From: Thermoleophilales bacterium
Lineage (GTDB): Bacteria; Actinomycetota; Thermoleophilia; Solirubrobacterales; 70-9
Assembly (NCBI GenBank): GCA_020636955.1
Contig: JACJWY010000008.1
Location: 53,458-117,457, forward strand
Direction of reading: 5' to 3'
DNA length: 64,000 bases
Made by a program: the position numbers and the translations under genes
Notes under the pieces: model-generated
What the model saw: the letters and a program-made list of their open reading frames with translations, nothing else
The model's database searches: none
What the model was told of the DNA's origin: nothing
In this document: positions 10,964-18,374 of the stretch, piece by piece
Layout of the letters: each line of letters starts with the position of its first letter
Position numbering within the stretch: position 1 is the first letter of the stretch

Positions 10964-12034
10964 TTGAAACGGGAGCGAAAACAGCCGCCGCCGCTGCCGG
11001 TCGCCCCGGCCCGGTTCCGCCTGATCCGGGTCAAACAGGATCCGCTGAGGGCGATAGTGCAGCGCTTTGCCCTGGCCACGCTGTTGCTTTTGATCGTCAC
11101 CTTCATCACCTACTTCGGCCGCAAGGGTTACGTCGACAACGAACATCCGAATCAGTTGCTGACCTTCGTCGATTCCCTCTATTACGCGACTGTCACGATC
11201 ACCACCACCGGCTACGGCGACATCGTTCCGGTTACGGAAGCCTCCCGGCTGATCACCACGATCGTGGTCACCCCGATCCGCGTTCTCTTCATCGTCCTGT
11301 TGGTTGGCACTACGCTTCAGGTCTTGGCCGAGCAGTCCAGATTCCAGTTTCGTTTGCGCAAGTGGCAACGTGACCTGAAGGATCACGTGGTCGTCTGCGG
11401 CTTCGGAATCAAGGGCAAGTCCGCTCTCGAATACATCCAGAGCCATGATGAGGGAATCGACGCGGTGGTGATCGACGAAAACGACGAGGCGCTCGAAGAT
11501 GCCAATCGACTCGACATCAACGGGATCAGCGGCAAGTCCTATGACCGGCAGATTCTCGACGCGGCGAGGATCGGCACCGCGAAATTTGTGATCGTCGCCC
11601 TCAGCTCCGACGAACAGTCGATCCTGACCGTGCTGCGGGTTCGTGAACTCAATCCGAGGGCGAAGATCGTCACCTCCTGCAAGGAAGAGTCGAATGTGGA
11701 ACTGCTCAGGTCCTCCGGTGCCGACGAGGTGATCGTCTCCTCGAGCTCGGCCGGGCGCATCCTGGGCATGGCCGCCGAGACGCCCGAGGCCGCCCGGGTG
11801 GTCAATGACCTGCTCACCTTCGGTGACGGTCTCGACATCAACGAGCGCCGCATCACCACGGACGGCGAGCGGATCGAACAGCGTCCCCACGAAACCGCAA
11901 TCGCGGTGATCCGCAACCAGAAAGTCCACCGGCCCGGCGACGAGGAATGCCGGACACTCAAGGCTGGCGACCAGGTCATCTACATCGATCAGACCACTGC
12001 CCCGGCCCCGGAGGAGTCCGGGACTACTGCCTGA
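10964..12034 (+). CDS. Potassium channel with RCK (TrkA-N/TrkA-C) domains
   Basis: A 356-residue membrane protein. It has one helix at residues 33-50, a pore helix with selectivity filter TTTGYGD (80-86), a second helix (about 95-118), then a cytosolic RCK domain beginning VVVCGFGIKGKSA with a GxGxxG-like nucleotide-binding turn. A C-terminal TrkA-C-like module (about 250-340) ends the protein. It resembles two-helix MthK-type channels. The start is TTG at 10964, the only reasonable in-frame codon; TATGCT lies eight bases upstream. RCK-C domains of some relatives bind cyclic-di-AMP, but nothing here shows that directly. Confidence 0.92.
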   Translation: MKRERKQPPPLPVAPARFRLIRVKQDPLRAIVQRFALATLLLLIVTFITYFGRKGYVDNEHPNQLLTFVDSLYYATVTITTTGYGDIVPVTEASRLITTIVVTPIRVLFIVLLVGTTLQVLAEQSRFQFRLRKWQRDLKDHVVVCGFGIKGKSALEYIQSHDEGIDAVVIDENDEALEDANRLDINGISGKSYDRQILDAARIGTAKFVIVALSSDEQSILTVLRVRELNPRAKIVTSCKEESNVELLRSSGADEVIVSSSSAGRILGMAAETPEAARVVNDLLTFGDGLDINERRITTDGERIEQRPHETAIAVIRNQKVHRPGDEECRTLKAGDQVIYIDQTTAPAPEESGTTA

Positions 12035-12080
12035 GTCCGGGCCACCCGAAGCGACTTTCCCCGCGAATCACCCGGTCCGG

Positions 12081-12109
12081 GTTAAGCAGCTCGGCGGCAC
12101 CAGCTTAAC
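12081..12109. promoter_or_regulatory. Spaced inverted repeat upstream of HAD-aquaporin operon
   Basis: GTTAAGC at 12081-12087 and GCTTAAC at 12103-12109 are perfect inverted 7-mers whose centres are 22 bases apart, about two helical turns. A further GTTAAAC lies at 12154-12160, just before the gene. This spacing suits a dimeric regulator. No T-tract follows, so a terminator for the potassium channel gene is less likely. The regulator is unknown. Confidence 0.45.
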
Positions 12110-12167
12110 GTTGCCGGGAAAGACTGCGATCGTCACAACCCGGACGGAAAGAGGTTAAACGGAATTG

Positions 12168-13043
12168 ATGGAGAGTTGGAATCCCGGCGCAGCCAGGAAC
12201 GCAATCCTCGACTTCGTGGAGCGAGCCACCTCCCCCGGAGTCGGCTTCATCGAGCCCGGCGACCGCATCGCTACCTTTGACAACGATGGCACCCTCTGGG
12301 TCGAGCAACCCCTGCCAGTCCAATTCAATTTCATCTTTGCTGCGCTGATCGAAGCGGTGAAGGAAACACCCTCGCTTGCCACAGAGCAGCCCTACAAGGC
12401 GATCATCGAGAAAGACCACGATTTCTTCGAAAAGGTCGGGCTTCAGGACCCGGATGCCGTTTCAGCGCTGGAAGGGGCTATAGCCCGGGCCTGGCACGAT
12501 TCCACCCCGGACCGGTTTGAAAGCGAAGCCCAAAGCTTCCTCGAAGGGGCCAGGTCCGAGCGTTTCGGACGGCCCAGCACCGAACTGGTCTACCAGCCGA
12601 TGATGGAACTCCTCGAGTTGCTCAGAACCAATGGTTTCAGGGTTTTCATCTGTTCCGGCGGCGGCAGGGATTTCATGCGGGTGATGTCGGACAACGCTTT
12701 CGGCATACCTCGCGAGAATGTGATCGGCTCGGCCCCGCGTTACGAGTTCCGGGTTGGCCAGCTCCACCGGACGGACGAGGTGCTAGGGGGGGTCGCGCTC
12801 GGAGCCGGCAAACCGGAACACATTTTCGCTGCGACCGGCCGACTGCCGGCCATCGCCGGCGGCAACTCCGACGGCGACATCGAAATGCTCGAGGCGGCCA
12901 GCTTCCGGATTCTGATTTCCCATGACGACGCGGAGCGGGAATTCACCTACACCGAGGGCGCCGAACGGGCCTTTGCCGAGGCCGAAAAGAGCGGATGGAC
13001 CGTGGTCAGCATCAAGAACGACTGGAAGGTGGTTTTCGGATGA
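12168..13043 (+). CDS. HAD-superfamily phosphatase/hydrolase
   Basis: A 291-residue protein with HAD motif I in FDNDGTLWVEQP (nucleophile Asp about 36), motif II near FICSGGGRDF, and a late GGNSDGDIEML acidic motif IV. A helical cap lies between motifs I and II. The usual reaction is phosphate-ester hydrolysis; the substrate is not predictable. I start at ATG 12168 rather than the adjacent TTG 12165; GAGG is about 12 bases upstream. It overlaps the aquaporin gene by four bases (ATGA), so both are made together, an uncommon pairing. Confidence 0.88.
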   Translation: MESWNPGAARNAILDFVERATSPGVGFIEPGDRIATFDNDGTLWVEQPLPVQFNFIFAALIEAVKETPSLATEQPYKAIIEKDHDFFEKVGLQDPDAVSALEGAIARAWHDSTPDRFESEAQSFLEGARSERFGRPSTELVYQPMMELLELLRTNGFRVFICSGGGRDFMRVMSDNAFGIPRENVIGSAPRYEFRVGQLHRTDEVLGGVALGAGKPEHIFAATGRLPAIAGGNSDGDIEMLEAASFRILISHDDAEREFTYTEGAERAFAEAEKSGWTVVSIKNDWKVVFG

Positions 13044-13855
13044 ACCAGGACGACAGAATCAAGGAAGAACTCGCAGCTCTTCTTGAGCGCGACGTGGTCT
13101 CGCCAGCCGAGGATTTTCAGGATCCGGGCCAGGAATGGCGGCGACTCTTCTCTGAGCTCTACGGAACCTTCTTTCTGGTTCTGGTCGCGGCTGGCGCCGG
13201 TATGGTCGGCCAGGCCTTCCCCGAAACCATCAGCCGGACGTCCGCGGTGGTTGCACCGGGACTGATGGTCATGGCAATCATCCTTTTCATGGGCAAGGTC
13301 TCGGGTGCGCACCTGAACCCGGCGGTCAGCTTCGCCTTCGCCCTGCGTGGTGACTTCCCCTGGAAACGGGTCCCGGGATACATCGTGGTCCAGCTAGCGG
13401 GGGCCGTTCTGGCCTGCCTTTTCCTGAGCCAAGTGGTTGATGTTTCGGCCACTTACGGCTCGAACTTCCCCGCCGCCGGTTTCTCGGACGGGGCCGCGTT
13501 CTGGATGGGGGTCGTCCTCACCTTCGGGCTGCTTAGCGTGATTCTTGGCACCGCTTCCGGAGCCCAGAACGTCGGCACGATCGGTGCCCTTGCCGTCGGT
13601 TCCTACATCGCCCTGGCCGGACTCTGGGGCAGCCCGATCTCCGGTGCCTCAATGAACCCGGCACGCACCTTCGGCCCTGACCTGGTCGGCGGTGATTTCA
13701 GCGCCTACTGGGTGTATGTGGCCGGGCCGCTGGTCGGGGCAACCATCGCGGTCGGTGCTGCCTTCCTCCTGCGCGGCACCGGGGGCGGCCGAACCGGATC
13801 GACCGCGGCCCAGGGCGACATCCGGACCGAGGTCGATCACCCGACCGCTGACTGA
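13040..13855 (+). CDS. Aquaporin/MIP-family channel
   Basis: A 271-residue channel with six membrane segments and both pore signatures, GAHLNPAVSFAFAL and GASMNPARTFGPD. Arg after the second NPA is present. A 35-residue charged N-terminal tail precedes the first helix. The first-segment motif ELYGTFFLVLVAAGAGMV resembles AqpZ and plant-type aquaporins. It is coupled to the HAD gene by ATGA at 13040. It probably conducts water or small neutral solutes; I cannot assign selectivity with confidence. Confidence 0.93.
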   Translation: MNQDDRIKEELAALLERDVVSPAEDFQDPGQEWRRLFSELYGTFFLVLVAAGAGMVGQAFPETISRTSAVVAPGLMVMAIILFMGKVSGAHLNPAVSFAFALRGDFPWKRVPGYIVVQLAGAVLACLFLSQVVDVSATYGSNFPAAGFSDGAAFWMGVVLTFGLLSVILGTASGAQNVGTIGALAVGSYIALAGLWGSPISGASMNPARTFGPDLVGGDFSAYWVYVAGPLVGATIAVGAAFLLRGTGGGRTGSTAAQGDIRTEVDHPTAD

Positions 13856-13881
13856 AACTCAGGACGGCTCGACCAGCCCGA

Positions 13882-14337
13882 TCAGGCGAGCTCGACTGAC
13901 TCGATCACCTGCGGCTCAAGCGGCATGTCCCGGCCGTCCGTGTCCGTGCCTTCGATCGCGTCGACGACTTCCATGCCCTCGGTCACCTCGCCGAAGACGG
14001 TGTGCTTGCCGTCGAGCCAGTCGGCGGCGGGGATGGTGACGATGAAGAACTGGGAACCGTTGGTGTTGGGGCCGGCGTTGGCCATGGCGAGGGCGCCGCG
14101 GACCACACCGTGGTCGTTGAACTCGTCCTCGAAGGTGTAGCCGGGACCGCCGGTTCCGGTGCCGAGCGGGCAGCCGCCCTGGATCATGAAGTCCTTGATC
14201 ACCCGGTGGAAAGTGAGTCCGTCATAGAAACCGTCGTCGGCGAGCTTGCGGAAGTTCTCGACCGTCTTCGGCGCGTCCTCATCGAAGAACTCGATGGTGA
14301 TCGGACCGGCGTTTGTATTCAGCGTTGCTTTCGACAT
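13882..14337 (-). CDS. Cyclophilin-type peptidyl-prolyl isomerase
   Basis: A compact 151-residue single-domain cyclophilin that catalyses proline cis-trans isomerisation during folding. Visible landmarks are [43 protein letters not shown] and [15 protein letters not shown]. The active-site Arg (in FHRV), Phe and Gln of the QFFI block are intact. No signal peptide, so it is cytoplasmic. ATG 14337 has a TAGGCT box six bases upstream and no Shine-Dalgarno, suggesting a leaderless transcript. It converges on the aquaporin gene with 26 bases between them. Confidence 0.96.
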   Translation of the reverse strand: MSKATLNTNAGPITIEFFDEDAPKTVENFRKLADDGFYDGLTFHRVIKDFMIQGGCPLGTGTGGPGYTFEDEFNDHGVVRGALAMANAGPNTNGSQFFIVTIPAADWLDGKHTVFGEVTEGMEVVDAIEGTDTDGRDMPLEPQVIESVELA

Positions 14338-14383
14338 GGGTCGAGCCTACAGGCCTGCCGGCCACGAACAGCCCCGGGAGGAC

Positions 14384-14815
14384 TCAGAGGCCGAGTCCAC
14401 GGACGCCACCCTCGTCGTAGCCGAGGTGATGGCCGAGCTCATGGCGAACCGTGCGTTCGACCTGGGCCGCGAGCAGGGCATGGTCGTGGCCGAAGTCCCG
14501 GGTCAGGGTGTCCTTGAAGATGATGATCCGGTCGGGGTAGTTGTCCCGGGCGATCCCGTCCCCCTGGTAGAGGCCGTAAGCATGCCTTTCGCGGCCCTGA
14601 TCCGAAATCACCACCGGGACCTTGCTGATGATCTCCCGGAACTGCTCGGGCAGGCGGTCGATCGCCCGGATGATCATCTGCTCGAAATCTTCGTCCGAGA
14701 TGTGGTGCGGATGATCGTGGTGCTTGTGCTGACCGTGCTTGCCGGTCCCGCGGGCAAGGACGGAGGCCCGCCCCGGCGGACAGACTCCGGGGGCGGGCTG
14801 CTCGTCATCGGTCAA
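14384..14815 (-). CDS. Zincin-like metallopeptidase family protein
   Basis: A 143-residue protein with the zinc-protease signature HELGHHLGYDE near the C-terminus (His about 128 and 132 with catalytic Glu 129), as in the minimal zincin family PF06262. A His-rich stretch (KHGQHKHHDHPHH, about residues 26-38) precedes it and could bind metal. The middle segment PVVISDQGRERHAYGLYQGD is typical of the family. It is third gene of a leftward set with the DUF6325 and SHOCT proteins. Substrate unknown. Confidence 0.85.
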   Translation of the reverse strand: MTDDEQPAPGVCPPGRASVLARGTGKHGQHKHHDHPHHISDEDFEQMIIRAIDRLPEQFREIISKVPVVISDQGRERHAYGLYQGDGIARDNYPDRIIIFKDTLTRDFGHDHALLAAQVERTVRHELGHHLGYDEGGVRGLGL

Positions 14816-14826
14816 CTGCGGCGCCC

Positions 14827-15132
14827 TCAGCTGCCGAGGATCTTCGCCTTCTGGGCGGCGAATTCCTCGTCGGTCAGCACCCCGCTCTGGTGGAGCTCAC
14901 CGAGCTCCTTGAGCTGGGCGATCGGGTCGGCCGCAGCCGCGGCGGGCGCCGGAGCAGCCGGGGCCGGCTCCTGGTACTGCTGCTGTGCCATGTCGGCCCG
15001 GGGGTTTGCGTACTGCGGACCATCCTGCTCGGCCCAGCGCGAAGCCTGACGGCGGGAAACACGGTTGCTTACCGCGGTGGCGGTACCGGCGATCGCCGCG
15101 GTCCGGGCGACACCTCTGATTAGTCCTGGCAT
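14827..15132 (-). CDS. SHOCT-domain protein
   Basis: This 101-residue protein ends in a SHOCT domain (DPIAQLKELGELHQSGVLTD then EEFAAQKAKIL), a short helical module often found in oligomeric or membrane-associated proteins. The first 20 residues are mildly hydrophobic, and an Ala/Pro-rich linker occupies residues 55-70. The start is well supported by AAGGAG upstream of ATG 15132. It sits 11 bases ahead of the zincin gene and 25 behind the DUF6325 gene, suggesting one operon. Confidence 0.85.
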   Translation of the reverse strand: MPGLIRGVARTAAIAGTATAVSNRVSRRQASRWAEQDGPQYANPRADMAQQQYQEPAPAAPAPAAAAADPIAQLKELGELHQSGVLTDEEFAAQKAKILGS

Positions 15133-15157
15133 TTCTTTCTCCTTCTTTCTGAGGTCC

Positions 15158-15592
15158 CTACGCCTCGGCGGCGTCGAGAGTGGCGATCAGGTCCTGGACC
15201 GGAATCCGGCCGCTGGCCACGAGCTGGCCGCCGGAGCGGCGCACGGCCGAGGCGAAGGGCCCGGCCCAGGTGTTCTCGTATACGAGCAGGGCTGCCGCCT
15301 TGCCGGTCTCGAGAGCCTCCGCCGCTTCTGCGTGGTCACTTTCGTCGAGAATTCCTGACGAAGCGCCTTCAAATACCGCGAAGGTCTCGGCGTCCCCGCC
15401 GAGATCGGTGATTTCCATCTCGGTGACGCTTCCATCTTCGTTCTTGATGATGAAGGCGAGGTCGAGGATCCGGATCAGGCCGCTGTCGACCAGATCGACC
15501 AGGTAGGGAATCGCTTCGCCGGTCGGCTCGTTGTTCGGCCACTCGACCAGGATGTAGTCGACGGGTCCCATTTCTTCGATGTCTTCAGCCAA
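15158..15592 (-). CDS. DUF6325-family protein
   Basis: A 144-residue soluble protein with the DUF6325 features GPVDYILVEWPNN, PYLVDLVDSGLIRILDLAFI and AALLVYENTWAGPFASAVR. This family is widespread in actinobacteria and of unknown function. Start choice is uncertain. TTG 15592 has GAGGAAGGA seven bases upstream and is preferred; TTG 15616 and ATG 15571 are alternatives. It heads a probable DUF6325-SHOCT-zincin operon, and DUF6325 and SHOCT proteins are often neighbours in actinobacteria. Confidence 0.82.
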   Translation of the reverse strand: MAEDIEEMGPVDYILVEWPNNEPTGEAIPYLVDLVDSGLIRILDLAFIIKNEDGSVTEMEITDLGGDAETFAVFEGASSGILDESDHAEAAEALETGKAAALLVYENTWAGPFASAVRRSGGQLVASGRIPVQDLIATLDAAEA

Positions 15593-15677
15593 TGCTCGAT
15601 CCTTCCTCGATTTCAAAACTCGGTTTCAACGAAATCTAGCCGCAACGAACTTCCGACCGTCATCCATTCAGGGTTAA

Positions 15678-17870
15678 TCACTCGCCCTTGAGCAGGCCCA
15701 GCCTCCGCCCCTCCATCACTGCCTCGGCCCGCGAGTTCACGCCCAGCTTGCGGTAAAGGGAATTCGCCTGCGTCTTGACCGTGTTCTGGGAAAGGTAGAG
15801 CTGCTCGCCGATCGACCGGAACGAGTGGTGGCTGGGCAGGAACTGAAGGGTCCTGAGCTCCGCCTTGGTCAGGCTGATCGGAATGCCACCGGCACCCCGG
15901 ACCTTCTCCAGTTCCGTCCGGCAGTCTTCCATCCACTTCTCCAGCCGGGGAGAATCGGGGATTCTCCCGATCGCCAGCCCGGCCCTCTTCAATTCACGTT
16001 CAGCCTGATCGAAATGGCCGATCTTCAGCAGGGTGCGGCAACGGCACAGGACCAGTTCCGCTTCGTGCCAGACGAGGTAGTCGAGGATGCCGCCACCAAT
16101 CTTTGACCCGGTCTCAAGGTCCATTTTCGCTTCTTCGGCCCGCCCCAATTCGGCATTGGTAAGCGCCAGTACCACGTACACCAGGGACATCGCACCGAGG
16201 GTCCGGAGCCCGCTTCTCTCAACCTGATCCCGCGCCCGGGTCGCGTAGTCGTGGGCGGAGTCGGGCCGGCCGTCGTCCAGCTCCATCAAAGCAAGTTGCA
16301 CCAGGGCAATCGCCTGGATGATCACCGAGATCATCGCGGCCTCCCGGGCCGTCTCCCGCAACAGATCCCTGGCCTTTTCGTCCTCAGTCAGGTACAGCCC
16401 GACGCCAACGTAGAGCTTCGCCGCCACCTGGAAGGGGCTGGCAGGGTCCATCAACTCTGCTGCCCGTTTCCCGTCGGCGATCATTCCGGCCGCCCCTTCG
16501 GCGCCGATCGTCGCCCGCAAGGTGAACACATCCCCGTACACGGGCAGGTCCTCGCCGATCTCCCGTTCCGCGACCGAAAGCCAGAAGAAGGTCTCGTCTC
16601 CGCGGCCCATGGCAATTTCACGATGAGCCCGGGCCAGGATCAGGGCCGGAATCCGGGCGATTCGATCGTCACCGATCGCTTCGAACCAGCGATCGACTGT
16701 GGCGATCCTTCCGCGGCTCAGGAGGTCGGCGATATCGAGCCAGATGTATGCGCCGGCGAGTTCAAAATCGCCGGAAGCGATCGCGTGATCGGTCGCTCTG
16801 GAGATGTCGCCGTTGGCGGCCAGCCATTCCGCGGCCCGATGGTGCAGCCCCGGTTTCGAGTCCGGGTCCCGCAACCTCTTCTCGGATCGGAGCATGTCCC
16901 GAAAGAGGTGGTGATAGCGAAAGCGGGTGCTTCCGCGATCGAGCGGCACGACCAGGGCATTCTCGGCGGCCAGCTCCTGCAGCATTTCCAGCGAATCGGT
17001 TCTGCCAGTGACGGCATCACAGAGCGGCCCGGTCAACTCTTCGAGGATCGAGGTTTCGAGCAGGAAGCTGGCCTTGTCCTCGGGAAGATCTCGAATGAAC
17101 TCGTCCCGAAAATACTCGACGACTACCCGATCCCCGCCGTCGAACCTGACCGCTTCCGGACGGGCTTCACTGCCCTGTCGGATCGCCAGTCCGGCCAGAT
17201 AGAGCGCCGCCGGCCAACCCTCCGCCTTCTCGTGAATCTGATCCGCACGGTCGCCCAGATCCAGGTCAAGCCTGGCCAGAAGCTCCCGGCTCTCTCCCCG
17301 GGTCAGGGCCAGGTCACTCATACCGAATTCGAAGAGCTCGCCGCGAGCCCGCAAACGGCCCACCGGGAGACCGGGATGGGCTCTTGTGGCCACCGCGACC
17401 TGGGAGCCTTCCGGCAGGGCTGAAATGACCGAATAAAGCACTTGCCAGGCGGGGTCGGTCTCGAGCAAATGCGCATCGTCGATTACCAGCACAAAGGGAT
17501 CGAGATCGCGGATCGCATCCGCCACCCGTTCAAGCAGGAGGCTCAGGTCGGGAACCGGAGAGCGGAGTAACTCGTGAAGCTCGGGATCGATGCCGGTCGT
17601 CCCGAGCGCAGCCACCAGAGCGTTAGCCAGGAGGGCAGGATCGTTGTAACGGGGTTCGCACCGGACCCAGGCAAAGGGTCTCTGGTCCGAGTCATCCCAG
17701 AGCCTCAGCGTTGTGGTCTTTGAATAGCCGGCTGGTGCCTGCAGCAGCACGACCCGAACGGACCTGGCGCCGTTCAGGGCTTCGATCAGCCTGATTCGGG
17801 GCAGCAGGCTACGGGTCACCCTGACTTCAGCGTCCGGGCCGCTCCCCGCCGTGCCTGTGCTTGGGCTCAT
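15678..17870 (-). CDS. MalT-type LuxR family transcriptional regulator
   Basis: A large ATP-dependent regulator of about 730 residues. The N-terminal STAND-type ATPase has Walker A in APAGYSKTTT and Walker B in FVLVIDDAHLLE. Helical TPR-like repeats follow, and a C-terminal LuxR helix-turn-helix includes LTKAELRTLQFLP and YLSQNTVKTQANSLYRKLGV. ATG 17870 is chosen because TATTCT lies exactly seven bases upstream; GTG 17900 is the alternative and overlaps a palindrome. It is divergent from the DUF7144-sulfatase operon, its most obvious candidate target. The inducer is unknown. Confidence 0.92.
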   Translation of the reverse strand: MSPSTGTAGSGPDAEVRVTRSLLPRIRLIEALNGARSVRVVLLQAPAGYSKTTTLRLWDDSDQRPFAWVRCEPRYNDPALLANALVAALGTTGIDPELHELLRSPVPDLSLLLERVADAIRDLDPFVLVIDDAHLLETDPAWQVLYSVISALPEGSQVAVATRAHPGLPVGRLRARGELFEFGMSDLALTRGESRELLARLDLDLGDRADQIHEKAEGWPAALYLAGLAIRQGSEARPEAVRFDGGDRVVVEYFRDEFIRDLPEDKASFLLETSILEELTGPLCDAVTGRTDSLEMLQELAAENALVVPLDRGSTRFRYHHLFRDMLRSEKRLRDPDSKPGLHHRAAEWLAANGDISRATDHAIASGDFELAGAYIWLDIADLLSRGRIATVDRWFEAIGDDRIARIPALILARAHREIAMGRGDETFFWLSVAEREIGEDLPVYGDVFTLRATIGAEGAAGMIADGKRAAELMDPASPFQVAAKLYVGVGLYLTEDEKARDLLRETAREAAMISVIIQAIALVQLALMELDDGRPDSAHDYATRARDQVERSGLRTLGAMSLVYVVLALTNAELGRAEEAKMDLETGSKIGGGILDYLVWHEAELVLCRCRTLLKIGHFDQAERELKRAGLAIGRIPDSPRLEKWMEDCRTELEKVRGAGGIPISLTKAELRTLQFLPSHHSFRSIGEQLYLSQNTVKTQANSLYRKLGVNSRAEAVMEGRRLGLLKGE

Positions 17871-17877
17871 CAGGAGA

Positions 17878-17913
17878 AGAATACGCTCCGGCAGGTTCAC
17901 CTCGTTGAGGTGA
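17878..17913 (-). promoter_or_regulatory. LuxR-gene promoter with 7+3+7 palindrome
   Basis: TATTCT on the minus strand (17878-17883) sits seven bases before ATG 17870. A perfect dyad, TCACCTC-GTT-GAGGTGA, covers 17897-17913, where the -35 of that promoter would fall. This suggests repression or autoregulation of the regulator gene. A second, weaker dyad (CTTCT-CATT-AGAAG) lies between the two divergent genes. Confidence 0.5.
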
Positions 17914-17993
17914 TGTTGCCGAACCCGAACCGGCCTACCTTCTCATTAGAAGAGCAATCGAATGGCTGAAAGGCCACGAAGGGAGTTGTACAC

Positions 17994-18374
17994 ATGCGAG
18001 GAGCAGGAAGGACAGCGTTCGCGGCAGTAATGCTGATCTTGCTTGGCGTACTCAACCTGATCTACGGGATCGCCGCGCTTGACAACGCAAACATCCTGGT
18101 CAACGACACCCGGCTGGTCCTTACCAACCTGAGCACCATGGGCTGGGTTCTGATCGTCCTCGGTGCGATTCAGCTGATCGGGGGAGTTTCCCTGCTCGGC
18201 GGAAATGTGTTCGGGCGCACGATCGGCGTTATCGGCGGCATTCTCGGGGCCCTCGGAGCCTTGTTGTCAATCGGCGGCGCCTTTCCCTGGTGGTCTTTGG
18301 CGATCTTCTTCCTCTGCGTCTGGGTGACCTGGGGCATCCTCGTCTTCGGCGAAGACGAGGAAGTGGCGCGGTAG
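17994..18374 (+). CDS. DUF7144-family membrane protein
   Basis: A 126-residue protein with four predicted transmembrane helices (about residues 8-28, 48-68, 75-95 and 98-118) and a short acidic C-terminus. This matches the actinobacterial DUF7144 family of unknown function. GGGAG lies nine bases before the ATG. The sulfatase ATG follows its stop codon directly, so the two are co-transcribed and likely coupled. It may be a membrane partner of the sulfatase, but nothing in the sequence proves that. Confidence 0.85.
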   Translation: MRGAGRTAFAAVMLILLGVLNLIYGIAALDNANILVNDTRLVLTNLSTMGWVLIVLGAIQLIGGVSLLGGNVFGRTIGVIGGILGALGALLSIGGAFPWWSLAIFFLCVWVTWGILVFGEDEEVAR

